Shown: positions 44,701-55,849, counted from the first letter of the stretch. The stretch is DNA of 64,000 bases from Euphorbia lathyris (GCF_963576675.1 NC_088915.1:32393501-32457500), one strand, 5' to 3'. Notes: a model not told the origin generated them from the sequence alone. Translations and numbers: made by a program.

Positions 44701-45209
44701 TTGGAGCAATTACTAAAGACAACGATATGAACTCATTTTAATCAGTGTGAATGAAGTGTCAGAGGATTAGTTGAACAATCCAATGATCTGCTTTTGTTTC
44801 CTATCCTGTTTGTTACTGATGTCATGACTAAGAAAGACGACCAAATAACAGTCATGTTAAGCGGTTTGAATGAAGTATAAATTAAGAAGCATACCATTTG
44901 CATGCTTGTCTATGTATGCTTATTGTGGATATTTTTTTGGCCGGTGTTATTGTGGCAAGTATTGACACTGGACATCTTTATATGTGCTGTTGCAGAGGAA
45001 ATGGATTATTATTGGATGGAGCAGAGTGTTCAAACACTGATAGTGATGATGGAGACCTGAAAAGAAAACAATCTGAAGTATCAGCTGAAGGTGGCCAACA
45101 GTCTTCACCAAATAGCAGTAAAGGCACATTCAAGCGACCAAAACATGACAAGCTAGACTGGAGTGTGCTCAGACCTAAAAGTCAAAAGAATAGAAACAAA
45201 AGAGGTTGA
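41786..45209 (+). CDS. M-phase phosphoprotein 6 (MPP6)-like RNA exosome cofactor
   Basis: Five coding exons join in frame to 177 codons: 41786-41827, 42078-42175, 44186-44267, 44377-44471, 44996-45209. The product starts MAKREMSSTLKNLKFMQRAA, matching the conserved N-terminus of MPP6 (LKFMQR), and has the second conserved block MGRMSFQSFNP with VDKLN after it. The C-terminus is Lys-rich (KRPKHDKLDWSVLRPKS). In animals and yeast MPP6 binds the nuclear exosome and helps recruit the MTR4 helicase for RNA decay and 5.8S rRNA maturation; a nuclear or nucleolar role is inferred. The Arabidopsis gene I associate with it, At5g59460, carries a 'scarecrow-like 11' label despite lacking a GRAS domain. 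The second intron is about 2 kb because of a hAT and a Stowaway element. Intact. Confidence 0.87.
42653..42660. repeat. 8-bp target duplication ATGCAGTT, left copy
   Basis: Repeated at 43782-43789, flanking the hAT-like element. Confidence 0.7.
42661..43781. mobile_element. Non-autonomous hAT-like element in the MPP6-like intron
   Basis: 1.12 kb with imperfect inverted ends (CATAGTTGTTAAAGGCG and the complement CGTAATTATTAAAGGCA) and an 8-bp duplication ATGCAGTT, typical of hAT. The ends are rich in GGCGCC-like words. An acidic stretch near 43330-43435 (DEDEEEYGEE, then stops) may be the fossil tail of a transposase. Which strand is coding is not certain. Confidence 0.7.
42895..43045. repeat. 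Minisatellite inside the hAT-like element
   Basis: About four copies of a 37-42 base unit: AGTAGAAGGGAGGGAAGAGT followed by AAGAGACGTAA. Present in an otherwise unremarkable intron. Confidence 0.8.
43873..44137. mobile_element. Stowaway MITE (Tc1/mariner type)
   Basis: Begins CTCCCTCCGTTCCACAATAG and ends with the complementary ACTGTGGAACAGAGGCAG, flanked by TA on both sides (43871-43872 and 44138-44139). 265 bases, A/T-rich middle. Sits in the same intron as the hAT-like element. Confidence 0.88.
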
Positions 45210-46307
45210 GCTTAATTAGGTCACTCATATTGTAATCTTATGGAATTGCTTCTCAATTTCACTTTCAGGTCATGTATTTTTTACAAGTTCAAAGTTTTGT
45301 AACTCTTCTACTCGTGTTTTCTTTGCTAGTTTTGCTTTTTCAAGTTAATGTCTCTGTTGGCATATTGGTAGAGATTTCTTGACAAGCCTTGTCATAAATT
45401 TTCCTCGCATAAGCATTTGACTTGAAGCATGAATTTTGTTTTGACATCTAAAGTTATTTTCCCTTTTGTCCCTCACATAAGCATTGAGTTGAAGCTTGAA
45501 TTTTGCTCTAAACAAAATAAAGCCAGTTCTTCTAGTTCTAGAAACAAATGTCGTCACCAATTAATTTGTTCTAGTCTAAACACTTAAAAAAGTTGTGAGC
45601 TAAATTGAACCTTTTAGTACTTAAATTGCCTGGTTGACATGAAAGGAATCTGATTTCAGTAGACAAATAACTGACTCGAACAATACTATACCATGCGGTG
45701 GAAAAGACAAGCAGATGATAAAAAAACAAAACAAAAAAGTTAGTGTATAAAGTAGAGAATAAAAAAGAGGAGCAATGTCGAGGAAGAGAATATCCAATGA
45801 ACTTGGCAATATCCAATGGAACCTTAAAAAATGTAGTGGAATTAGAAAAGGTGGAGAGAGCATAGCATAGGATAGCATCATTCGAGAAGTGGGGGGAATT
45901 ATTATTACCTAGTACAGTACTGGACCCATCTTCTTTGTAAAGCTCCAAACTGCCTCTTTTATTAATTTAGAAAGTGGCAAAAGCAATTTACATATGAATT
46001 TTAAGACTCAAACAGCAATCAGATTTCATCTCCAGGAATATGATGTCTTAAGTTCTAAATTTTGGTGAAAATAAGAAATGGAAATGGAAATGTCAGTTTA
46101 ATTTCCACCATCAAAAGTTGGAATTAAACAAATGAAAACTGCATCAAAATAGAAAAGGATGAATGACAATGGAAACCAGACACAATTAGGAATAAGATTT
46201 TCAACTATCTTCAAATGTTAGTGAATCTGCAATACAAAAACTCCATTGCAAATTATGCTTCAACCAAAACTGAAAATCTAGCAATCTAGTAGATAGACAT
46301 ACGCCAA
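45210..46307. other. Spacer between the MPP6-like and first GRAS genes
   Basis: Convergent 3' ends. Two similar segments near 45400 and 45480 (CATAAGCATT(T)GA-TTGAAGC). No gene seen; the open frames on the minus strand at 45571-45948 lack family resemblance. Confidence 0.4.
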
Positions 46308-48269
46308 TCATATATAGACAGGTTTCCAAACTGAAAGTGCATAGATTATTCTTCCTTTCCATCCCTGCAGCATCCACTGGCTATCTTCATCCACATTGAA
46401 GTTCTTATTGAAGTTTGATTTAACGGTGGTTTTGACCTTCTTCACTAGATCTTGATCCAAAGGAATTTGCTTGAATCCCGCCCGTTGATTTCGAGTTTGC
46501 CATTGTCTATATGTCTCTGGTCTTTCAATTCTCTCCCACCCTTCACAGGCTATAACATTTATTGCATACCTTCCATATGTTTCTTTCTCGAACATCACTC
46601 TTTCGGGTTCTTCACGTGGAACTGTATTATCAAGCAGATCAAATATTGCTGAGAAATGAAACAGTGCATCTCGAAAACGAGTGAGGAAGAACGGTGCGTT
46701 GTAAGTACCATTAACTACTCCATGGATGAAGATATCTGGACTAATTCTTCTTATCAGATTTAAAACCTTGTCTCTCACACTGTTCACCACCATGGTGTCA
46801 TCCGGGAGATTCTTTAGCCGATACAGACAGTTTACTACAATCAATTCGGTTCTGTCTATCTTCAAATCTTCATAATGGATAGTGTCCCATTTCTGTGCTA
46901 TAGAATTGTATTCAAATGGGACATTGAATCTCTCACAATATTTTCTTATTCGTCGGCCTGTTTCTTCAACCCTTTCTGTAGGCCGAAATCCTGGTTGAGG
47001 AAACTCAATTCCTGTAATACACAGCTTAGGAGGTCCACCAATTCTTGTTGAGATCTGTTCAATAAGGCAAAACCATTGAAAGCCATAGAGAATACCAAAG
47101 TCAATTATGTGAAGCCTGCTGACTTTCTCTGCTAGTTTAAGGATCGTTTCATTTGCATAAAGAAATGACATTGACATGAAAGGGCAAGCTGTAACATACA
47201 TGTAGTAACCTTTTAACATATCAGCAGCTGATGTTATACTCCTGACAGCCGGAGTATAACCGGGAGTTCCGGTTCCGGCCATCCTTGCCTCTAGGCCATT
47301 GGCAAAGCAATGAGCCAGTCTTTGGTTTCCATCTCCGTATGGGGAAGAATATTGACTTATCTGCTTTAGTAGCTCCTTTGCAGTCTTTTGATCATCATTA
47401 GCCACAGCTTGTGCACATTGAGGTAAAAGAGTCCATAAGTCCACCACTTCCCTTTTAGTATTACCTTGTTTCTTTCTGCTCGTTCTACGATTCGATTTAG
47501 ACCCTTTCTTTTGTGCCTTGTTCTTCAAATTCTCATCAGCTGATGAATTTTGAAGAGAGGAAGAAACAGATGATGAAGCAGAACCACTGTCTGTCTGATT
47601 GAGTAATATATCAAACATCTCTATTTCTTCACTCTTTTCGACCGAAAACGCAGAATGCTTGTTGCTTCTTCCATCTAAAGGGGGCTGATGCTGCTTTCTT
47701 TCTCTTGAACCATTTGACAAGCAGTTATACTCCTGCTTTTGAGAGTTTGATGGATACAATGGAATCAAAGAAGTATTATTACTATATAAATCCGGCACCT
47801 GAATGGTATTTTCGAGATAGCCTGCAGAGTTGTGTACATTAGAGAATTCAAGATCAAAAATCCAACTGGATTCAGCTAAATCGAAAGATTGATCTGATGG
47901 AGGAGGATATCTCTGGCCAAGAACATCATAAAAGGATTTCTCAGCGGCTTGCAGAGCGGAACAGTCGTGCAACTTACAACTATTACTTTCTAATTCTTCC
48001 TCCATAAGTATATCATTTATGTACTTGAGAACCGGATTCTGAAAATGACTATTCTCAGAAGAATCCACTTCAGAGCATGAGCTTGAAGATGTTGCATAAT
48101 CACTAGCTGATGATATGTGAGCATTTGTTTGATAACGATTTACAGCTTCATGATTGTTTCCGAACCCGTTAACAAAGTGCCGATTCGGAGGAAGAAGTGA
48201 CGTAGTTTTATAGTCAAATCTGATTCTTGTCATGGCTTCCGGAGCTGCCTGGATTAAAGCATCATCCAT
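46308..48269 (-). CDS. GRAS transcription regulator, LISCL (SCL14/SCL33-like) subfamily, copy 1
   Basis: An intronless 653-residue frame. The N-terminus has the LISCL acidic activation motif (LKYINDILMEEELESN near residue 81) followed by ALQAAEKSFYDVLGQ. A basic patch (KKGSKSNRRTSRKKQ, near 254) is a likely nuclear signal. The GRAS domain then runs to the end: leucine-rich region I (VVDLWTLLPQCAQAV), VHIID-type motif (LHIIDFGILYGFQWFCLI), a PFYRE-like region (PFEYNSIAQKWDTI), and the SAW end (WMLQGWKGRIIYALSVWKP). Relatives such as SCL14 act with class II TGA factors in detoxification responses; the same role here is inference. The neighbour at 49255 is a tandem duplicate in the same orientation. 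One oddity is Phe instead of the usual Pro in FQWPCLI. Confidence 0.95.
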   Translation of the reverse strand: MDDALIQAAPEAMTRIRFDYKTTSLLPPNRHFVNGFGNNHEAVNRYQTNAHISSASDYATSSSSCSEVDSSENSHFQNPVLKYINDILMEEELESNSCKLHDCSALQAAEKSFYDVLGQRYPPPSDQSFDLAESSWIFDLEFSNVHNSAGYLENTIQVPDLYSNNTSLIPLYPSNSQKQEYNCLSNGSRERKQHQPPLDGRSNKHSAFSVEKSEEIEMFDILLNQTDSGSASSSVSSSLQNSSADENLKNKAQKKGSKSNRRTSRKKQGNTKREVVDLWTLLPQCAQAVANDDQKTAKELLKQISQYSSPYGDGNQRLAHCFANGLEARMAGTGTPGYTPAVRSITSAADMLKGYYMYVTACPFMSMSFLYANETILKLAEKVSRLHIIDFGILYGFQWFCLIEQISTRIGGPPKLCITGIEFPQPGFRPTERVEETGRRIRKYCERFNVPFEYNSIAQKWDTIHYEDLKIDRTELIVVNCLYRLKNLPDDTMVVNSVRDKVLNLIRRISPDIFIHGVVNGTYNAPFFLTRFRDALFHFSAIFDLLDNTVPREEPERVMFEKETYGRYAINVIACEGWERIERPETYRQWQTRNQRAGFKQIPLDQDLVKKVKTTVKSNFNKNFNVDEDSQWMLQGWKGRIIYALSVWKPVYI

Positions 48270-49254
48270 AAATTCTTAAACTGAAGGAATCAGATTGATG
48301 TTTGATACTAGCTTGCTGAAGATCTGGCTGAAATAACAAGATTTGCACTAAAATCTAAGGAGAAGAAAGATCAAGGAAACTCAGAAACCTTTGACTATCT
48401 GTTGCTTGAGGGAGCACCTTATTTGTTCTTATTTTACAAGGTAACGATCTAAATTGGAGGAAAAAGGCTGTCTTTTGAGAAATATTAGCAAATAGGATTA
48501 AAGACTACATTTTTCCATAAGAAAGAATCTGGATGCATAATCAATGAACTGATGTACATAATATGAGAGATTGATTATGGGTGGATATTAGTTCCCATTA
48601 TTATTGTTATTTAAATAAGTGCATTTCCTTAGCCCACTTCTGCTTTAAAGTAGACTTTTTCTTTCTTTATTTATTTATGCATAAATTATTTTATTGCAAT
48701 TCAGAATCTTTTCCACTTTCAAACTTGTTTATTTTATTTATTTTGTTAAATTTAACGGATCATCATATTCAGAGTTCTTGAAATGTGTTTGCCAAGCATC
48801 AACATTATTTTTAATTAGTAGTTGTTAGCTTTGTGTGGTCTTGTTCTCTTCTTACAATAAAGAATGGCTTTGTTTCTCGAACTCTTTTCATATGGTCCCC
48901 TCTTCTCTCTCTCTCTCTCTCTCTCTCAGGTGCACAACATGAGAGAATGTAAGAATTGAAGGGGCAAATAGTAATGGACCTGTGTTTGTTTGATTTGGTG
49001 ATGATGAATCCAGAATCATCCAGTTTTTCTTTGGTTTTTCAGTCATTTTTTGTGTTCTTATTTGATTATAATTTACTTTCTAAAATCTATATAAAAAAAT
49101 GTCTGAAAGAGAAGGTAATACTAACAATGGATCGATAACAAATATTTTTAGTTCTATTCAAATAAAAAGATTGAATCAGAAGGTTTTTACAAAGCGCTCA
49201 TAAGGAGAACGTAACAGTAAGTAAGGTGTTACAGTACAAGTAATGGGTTTTGGG
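48270..49254. other. Spacer between the two GRAS genes
   Basis: Promoter and leader of copy 1 (48270-48480, likely with a leader intron), a (TC)n tract at 48905-48929 and A/T-rich DNA. No other gene seen. Confidence 0.4.
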
Positions 49255-51306
49255 CTACGCAGAGACTGGTTTCCAAACTGAAAGAGCATAGATGACTCTT
49301 CCTTTCCATCCTTGTAGCATCCACTGCCCATTCTTATCCACAACAAAATCTTTATGATACTCTGATCTTACAGTACATCTAACTTTCTTCAAAATCTCTT
49401 TATCTAATGGAAGTTGCCTGAATCCGGCTCTTGTATTCCGAACCTGCCACTGCTTGTATGTTTCCGGTCTTTCAATTCTCTCTGTTCCTTCACATGCTAT
49501 CACATTCATTATATCTCTTCCGAATATTTCTTTCTCCAAGACCTTCCGTTGCTCGTCTTCACGAGGAACATTAACCTCATACATGTCAAACATTGAAGAG
49601 TAGTGGAAGAGTGCCTCCCTGAACCGAGTGACGAAGAACGGAGCATTATATGTACCGTTAACTACTCCATGGATAAAAGCTTGAGGTCTGATGCTTCTGA
49701 CCAATTTCAGTACTGCATCTCTTGCACTTTCAACTACAACTGTGTCATCAGGGACATGTCTCAACCGATACAAACAGTTAACAACAGTCATCTCGTCTCT
49801 ATCAATATTGAGATCCTCATATTTAATGGTTTCCCATTTCTGTGCTATGAAGTTAAACTCAAACGGGACTCGGAACCTCTCACAATATCTTTGCAAGCGG
49901 CGGCCTGTCTCCTCAACCCTCTCTGCAGGGCGAAACCCTGGTTGAGGAAGCTCAATTGCAGTTATACGCAACTTAGGAGGTCCAAGAGGTCTTTCAGAAA
50001 GGCGCTGGATAAGGCAAGGCCACTGAAAACCATAGAGAGTACCGAAATCTACAATATGGAGCCTGGTAGCTTTCTCTGCCAGTTTGAAAATTGACTGATT
50101 AGCAAAGAAATTCGACATTTTCTGGAATGGGCATGCCTTGACATATACTTGATAACCTTTCAGGATTTCAGAAACCGGAGTGTTGTTACTTAACATTGGT
50201 GAATAAGTAGGCGTCCTGGCTCCCGCCAAACGTGTCTCAAGAGCATTGGCAAAGTGATGCGCCAATCTTTGGTTTCCATCCCCATGAGGTGAAGAGTGTT
50301 GCCTGATCTGCCTAAGTAGCTCAGCTGCAGTTCTTTGATCACTGATTGCCACAGATTGTGCACATTGAGTTAGTAGAGTTGGCAAATCTACAACTTCTCC
50401 TTTCTTTCCTTGTCTCCTTCCCCGAGCTGTTCTACCTTTACTCTGCCTGTTCCCACGCACTCCATTCTGCGATTTTTCATGATTAGCACATGATCCAGGT
50501 GCATTCTGCTGACAAAGCAATACCTCGTCAAACATATCCGACTGCTCAGACTCTGCAAGAGAAAGTGCAGAATGCTTGTTGCTTCTCTCTTCTTCCAAAT
50601 AATCACTTCCCTCACGTTGATGATTCTTCCTTCCCCGTGAACCATTAGGCGAATAATATCCATCTTCTTTATCAGAAGATGTTGGTGAAATGCTCTTTGG
50701 ATCCCATACCAAAGAATCACCATCCAAAACGAACTTGCCAGCATCTGATACTAGAAGACTACTTTGTGGTTGTGGAATAAAAGAAGTTTGCACTCCATAC
50801 AAATCTTGATCAAAACCCCAATTCGATTTGTTTACCGAGATATTAGCAGCATCAGAACATATGGTGCTGCCATCAACACGGCTACTCCATGGCGAAGAAT
50901 CATCAGGGCTATCAACATTTTGAGGACAAATGTTGAAAGAATGTGGATATTCCTGGCCAAGGGCATCATAGAAGGACTTTTCAGCAGCTTGGAGGGCTAA
51001 ACAGTCCTGCAACATACATGTCTTACCATCTAAATCCTCTTCCATAAGCATATCACTTATGTACTTAAGACAAGCATTATTATTTGGATCATGTCCTTCG
51101 GAAGAAGATGATAATGAAGAAGATGGGGTTAAGTCTTTCTTAGGAGGCTGTGGATTAAATGAGTGAAAAGAGGAGCAAGAATTACTCATGTTATGGTTGA
51201 CTTCATACCCATTAAGAAGAATATTATTGGAAGAAAAAGAAAATGGGGTATGCTCAAATTTGAAATTGTTCATGGAATTAGGAAATTCTTGAACAAGGGT
51301 ATCCAT
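49255..51306 (-). CDS. GRAS transcription regulator, LISCL (SCL14/SCL33-like) subfamily, copy 2
   Basis: An intronless 683-residue frame. It shares with copy 1 the acidic motif (LKYISDMLMEEDLDGK), ALQAAEKSFYDALGQ, a basic patch (RGNRQSKGRTARGRRQGKK near 285) and the full GRAS domain: VVDLPTLLTQCAQSVA, LHIVDFGTLYGFQWPCLI, VPFEFNFIAQKWETI, and the SAW end (WMLQGWKGRVIYALSVWKP). The key family residues are all conventional here, including the Pro in FQWPCLI that copy 1 lacks. It probably acts in the nucleus as a coactivator. The ATG at 51306 is preceded by a leader that may be spliced, with a donor-like CAG/GTACAC near 51638 on the minus strand. The pair is a local duplication typical for this subfamily. 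Confidence 0.95.
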   Translation of the reverse strand: MDTLVQEFPNSMNNFKFEHTPFSFSSNNILLNGYEVNHNMSNSCSSFHSFNPQPPKKDLTPSSSLSSSSEGHDPNNNACLKYISDMLMEEDLDGKTCMLQDCLALQAAEKSFYDALGQEYPHSFNICPQNVDSPDDSSPWSSRVDGSTICSDAANISVNKSNWGFDQDLYGVQTSFIPQPQSSLLVSDAGKFVLDGDSLVWDPKSISPTSSDKEDGYYSPNGSRGRKNHQREGSDYLEEERSNKHSALSLAESEQSDMFDEVLLCQQNAPGSCANHEKSQNGVRGNRQSKGRTARGRRQGKKGEVVDLPTLLTQCAQSVAISDQRTAAELLRQIRQHSSPHGDGNQRLAHHFANALETRLAGARTPTYSPMLSNNTPVSEILKGYQVYVKACPFQKMSNFFANQSIFKLAEKATRLHIVDFGTLYGFQWPCLIQRLSERPLGPPKLRITAIELPQPGFRPAERVEETGRRLQRYCERFRVPFEFNFIAQKWETIKYEDLNIDRDEMTVVNCLYRLRHVPDDTVVVESARDAVLKLVRSIRPQAFIHGVVNGTYNAPFFVTRFREALFHYSSMFDMYEVNVPREDEQRKVLEKEIFGRDIMNVIACEGTERIERPETYKQWQVRNTRAGFRQLPLDKEILKKVRCTVRSEYHKDFVVDKNGQWMLQGWKGRVIYALSVWKPVSA

Positions 51307-52269
51307 GATAACGGTTAAGCAACTTAGAGCAAGATAAGATACTTATGGCTCAGGTTCCCACTTATATTAAGATAAAAAGAAAAAGGGGGAAAATATCCCA
51401 AATTAAAAAAGGACCAATAAAATCCAGAATCTTAATCTATTTGAATAAATGAACCAAGAAAACAAAATTACCCAGAATAGCAGATCAATTAGTGGGATCA
51501 GAATATTGAAAGAAAATTAAACCCAGAAAAAAAGAATGAATCTTTCAGTTTCAGTTTCAGTTGGAGAATAGAGTAGCATAAAAAAAAGTGAAATGAGAAT
51601 ATAAATAAAATAAAGAGGATGAAATTGCAGTGTACCTGAGTGATTATTCCACAGGTGCTGAGGAGTGATATTTAAAAAGAATGAAGGAGAGAGAGAGAGA
51701 GAGAGAGATGAAGGTTCTGGGAAATGGGAGAAAGCAAAAGAAGAAGCCGCCACCGAATTGTTTTTTTTAGATGATGTGATTATTGTGATTGGTTGATTTG
51801 CAGTCATGTTGTTGACCTTTGGACCATACCCCCCCCACATACTTATTATATATATATGTTAATGTTTATTTTTTCTTTTTAAATAGTCTTGATCTCCAAG
51901 TCATTGACTGAATGGTGTGAACACAATCGAATGAGGATTGTGGGGTTTTGATTGGATGTACAAGTTCATCAAAGTTGTCCAAATTCATCACTTTAATCCA
52001 TTTTTGGCACAACACTAATAGCATCACCTCAGTTGTCAAATGTGAACTACCCTTACTTCAAAACTTCTAAAAATGTTAAAACAACGATGTCGCATTTATA
52101 ATCTCCCAATTTCATGGTATTATATAAAAAAAACTTAATTTTTAGTTTTTAAATTTAATTTAAAATTTGTAAAAAGAGAATAATATTGATGTCTCTTAAT
52201 TTGTAACGTAAGCTTGGTAGATAGCTTCTAATACATCTGAGATGAAATTAGCAAACTGTAATAGAGGGG
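51307..52269. other. Promoter and leader of GRAS copy 2, then A/T-rich spacer
   Basis: An (AG)n tract lies at 51689-51708 and a C-run near 51829. Beyond 51850 no gene is seen up to the LTR at 52270. Confidence 0.4.
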
Positions 52270-53124
52270 TGATGAGGACATGAATCTGTTCATTCCGTTC
52301 TTTGAGGGTCAAGCAAGCATTGAAACATTTAAGAGGATTTCAGACGAGTCAGCATTGCCCCGAAATAGTGAGATTACTAAGTTAATATCTATGGTCTCAG
52401 GTTTAGAGGGCAACAGATTGAATGGAGGAATAACATGACCCACACGGCGTGTCATGTTATCAACATGTCTCGTGTGAGGCATCACATCTATGAAGGAGAA
52501 AGGGATCCCAAGTGACAATGCCAACACGACATATGAGACAACCATTCGATGTATGATTTGAAGGAGAGCTTCGAAGAGGAAGAAAAGACACACATCGTGT
52601 GAAGTAGCCCACACGACGTGTAGATTCAAAGAATGGCTCATGCTTCTTTTTGTTAATTCACACAACGCGTGGTTTATCCAACATGTCGCATGACTCATTC
52701 GGGTTTCAACCCACATGGGGTGTTAAACACATCACACACCGTGTGAGTTAAATTAATCAACAAGTTCTGTCATTTATGCATTGTGTCCTAATTACTCTAT
52801 TGTCCCTACATATTTACTGTTTCATCATCTAACCTATTTACTAGTTTGCTATTAGATGATTTGTAACCATGCTACCCATAACACCTTAAGTTATGAAAGT
52901 GGTGCACGGTATTATGTTATTTTTATCCTAGGGTTGTGGAGGTATAAAAGCCTGAAATTTTGTAGAAGATGTAACTTTTTTTATGAAATCAAATACAAAC
53001 TTTCTCCATTGGATGCTAAGGTTTTCAAATATTTGGGATTATTTCCTTCTAATTTAGCTAGAGAAAAGTTATTTATTTGTTAGTTTATGCTAAAAACTAT
53101 CAATATCGTTACGAATCCGTATCA
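52270..53124 (+). repeat. LTR of a second member of the 24753-27671 family
   Basis: Begins TGATGAGGACAT, the same twelve bases as the LTR start of the complete element, and ends GTATCA, giving 855 bases. A TATA box (GGTATAAAAGCC, 52943) and the later block TTCTAATTTAGCTAGA match the family in order. The U3 has its own palindrome array (52438-52745). Confidence 0.7.
52438..52745. repeat. Array of CACACG/CGTGTG interrupted palindromes
   Basis: Words such as CACACGGCGTGTC, CACATCGTGTG, CACACGACGTGTA, CACACAACGCGTGG and CACACCGTGTGA, about nine in 300 bases. Lies upstream of the TATA box at 52943. Confidence 0.7.
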
Positions 53125-53126
53125 AT

Positions 53127-53138
53127 TGGTATTAAGGC
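53127..53138 (+). other. Decayed Met-tRNA primer-binding site
   Basis: TGGTATTAAGGC, two changes from TGGTATCAGAGC, two bases after the LTR. The next 35 bases match those after the primer site of the complete element almost base for base (AGACTTCTTTCG then ATGGTTCAA). Confidence 0.7.
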
Positions 53139-53171
53139 TAATCGTTTTTCTAACACGAGACTTCTTTCGGC

Positions 53172-53345
53172 ATGGTTCAATTGAGAATCCCACAAGACAC
53201 TATGGAAGCATTTGATAAGAAGATTGATGAGTTGAGACTCGAAGTAAGAGAGAAAATCCAAGTTGCAAATGAAGAACAGAGGCATTTAGAAGAACAAATG
53301 AGAGTGTCCATTGAACGAATGAGGCTAGACATACAAGACATATGA
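53172..53345 (+). pseudogene. Start of the single ORF of the same element family
   Basis: 57 codons beginning MVQLRIPQDTMEAFDKKIDE, Glu/Lys/Arg-rich and heptad-like, ended by TGA. It occupies the position of the ORF at 26983, but only the MVQ start and helical character are shared. The downstream part is missing; the next element begins about 60 bases later. Confidence 0.5.
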
Positions 53346-53405
53346 CTGGCTACAGAGGCGTAAAGTATATTATTTAATCAAGCATTTTGAAAATTTATAC
53401 ACGGT

Positions 53406-55849
53406 TGTTAGACGAGGTGCCGCGGCCTAATCTCCCGGGCGGACCGGGGGGTGGACACCTCATGGCGACGTAAGCGGTGATTGGCGCCGAAAGCAACCAA
53501 TCGTGGAATCAAGCTGCTCGGCAGGACCGGAGCTCGGAGTATGGAAGAGTAGCCACCCACGAATGGGAAAATGAACACCGATCCCTTGTGGGAGACCGGT
53601 GAGGGTTTGGGAAACTTAGGTACGAGCCGAGAAGGCTAGCTCCTTTCCGGAGAAAGGCTACTAGGCACCCCGACATCGCCCGGTTATGAACCACCGGCCT
53701 CCTACTCAGCGTGTTAGGCGATAACGGACTAATCGCATATTTCTTTAAGTTTAAAATTCATTTGAAACCTTTTCTTTCTCGTTTTGAAAACCGTTTTGAG
53801 CATATATTATTAAAAGCCACTTTGGTAAAGAATCACCCATTTACATTGATGCCAAATATATATAAAAGAGAGAGGAGGAGAAGGAAGAATTGATTTATTT
53901 TACAGTGTGTCTTATGCTTCGATTCATACGTTAACCCTACACTAAACTCACTCCCCGAAAACGAGTTTATTTACATGGTTCGTACCTTAATCGCCGTTGG
54001 AACGATTTAGGTACATTTCAAAACCCCGTTGATTTACATGGCATCTACTCGAATCGCCGTTGGAACGACTCGAGCGTTTGAAGACGTGGAATAAAGAATT
54101 TTAACCCAAAAACGTGGTTAGGCATACAAGTCAATTTATTTTGTACAAATCATTTGAGAAAACAATTCAAAACTTTATTATTTACAATAAAAACGATTTT
54201 AATTACAAGATTCGCCTAATCCGTCGTTGGAACGGATTAAGGTTTTAAAACGTGATGTTTTAAGAAAAGGTTTAAAAATGCCAAGAAAACGTTATTTACA
54301 CTTTAGGAACATCTAGAAAAACTTTAATTTACACCAACAAATTAAACTCTCTTTTTGTGATTTATTTTCCCTTTTTCACTCAATTAACCCTTACTTGAAT
54401 ATAATTGCAACGAATAACAAATTAAACCCAAAATTCACCCCACTAAATACATTTTAAAATAGATACATTTTGGATAAAAATGGTATTTACACCTATAGAT
54501 TAAAAATAAGGTAAAACCTAATATACACTATAGTTATGGGTATGTACCAACAAAAAGGAAAATAATACTAAGAATAGTATACTTATTATCCTAATTAAAA
54601 ACTTATAAAAATAATGAATAATGTTTATAAATAAGAAAATAGCATTTGACCCAAAAATAGTTTTTACATAAGAAAATAACCTTTATCCCCAAAATAACTA
54701 TTATAATAAGTATATAGGAAATAACTCTCCTAAATATACATTAAACATCAAAATAACACCTAATTATCCTCAAAACATCTACTAATTAATTACCCCAAAA
54801 TATCCAAGTAAATAACCTTCTAAAATAATACCCAACATAGCTTAAATGAATTAAGAAGAAAATATATACATATAGTTTAATTAAATCAAATTGATGAAAG
54901 AAAGGATATAAACACATTAAATAAACATATGTATAAAGTATTTAAAAATAGCTTGAGAGTATATATTACATAAATATACATATATGAATAAAGGACCAAA
55001 AGCCTAAAAGTTGAGAAGGAGGGACCAAAACAGCATTTTTTTACATTTCAGCAGATTTACCGACGGAAAATCCGTAGGTAAACAGCAATCAGTGACAGAA
55101 AAGGAAGAATTACAGAAACAGTCCACAACTTTCCAGATTTGTTCAAAAGCTTTAAATTAAGTCTAATTCGATCGTTTTGGAACTCCGAACTACCAAAAAT
55201 GGATCATAGTCTATAACGGAGGTTCTTAAACGATGTTTTTTATTTAAAACGTTATTTGGGAAAATTTTGAAAAACTTTTTATTACAACGTTTTTAATACC
55301 CGAACTACCTTTGAATCGGATCCTAGTTCGTATTAGGATATCAAAACGAGGTTTTTATTTCAAAGCTAAACCGAATTTTTATTTAACACGGGATGAAAAT
55401 AAATAAATACGGGAAATTAAATAAAACGTGACAAATAAATAAATAACTAAATAAATAAAATTATAACATAAAAATAAATAAAGAAAATAAAACAAATGAA
55501 ATAAATAAAACGAGTCTAGTCCTCAGATAATACCTCAAGTTCGGTATTGACGGTTGAAGTCGGTTGATTCCACAAATCGTGCCTTTCCGGTGTTTTTTGT
55601 GTTTTTGGTAAAATCTTAACTTTTAGGAAATTCGGAATTTTTAGGAAAAAAATGTTTTTTCCCAAAAAAAAGTCACTTCTCTCTCTAAAATGTTAGAGTA
55701 AGAAGTTCCCCTCCCAAAAAAGTCCTCCACAAATGCATGGGGATCCGTGCCTTATATAGGCACCGGATCCCTGGAAACTTTGGGCGACGCCCGAAGAAAA
55801 TTAGGCGTCGCCCAAAGTCCGTTGGGCGAACGCCCAACCTAGTTGGGCG
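53406..55849 (-). repeat. Long gypsy-type LTR (Tekay/Del-like), probably solo or truncated
   Basis: About 2.4 kb without a reading frame. 53410-53720 is GC-rich with phrases (GGGGGGTGGACACCTCATGGCGACG, AGCCACCCACGAATGGG) recalling Tekay/Del LTRs. 53950-54240 repeats CGCCGTTGGAACGA with different flanks. On the minus strand, CCTATATAAGG (55759-55752) is a TATA box preceded by a palindrome array (55849-55781). The lower edge is a guess at TGTTAG (53406); the upper part is cut by the copia LTR at 55850. Confidence 0.5.
55781..55849. repeat. Array of GGGCG-A-CGCCC interrupted palindromes
   Basis: TGGGCGACGCCC, GGCGTCGCCC, TTGGGCGAACGCCCAA and a final half unit TTGGGCG in 69 bases, directly upstream of the minus-strand TATA box. 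The copia LTR inserted in the last unit. Confidence 0.7.

Noticed and set aside
45571..45948. A minus-strand 125-residue ORF between the MPP6-like and GRAS genes
   Set aside because: No recognisable domain and no promoter-like layout; A/T-rich spacer often gives such frames.
49414..50094. Plus-strand ORFs within the second GRAS gene
   Set aside because: They are shadows of a strongly conserved gene on the minus strand.
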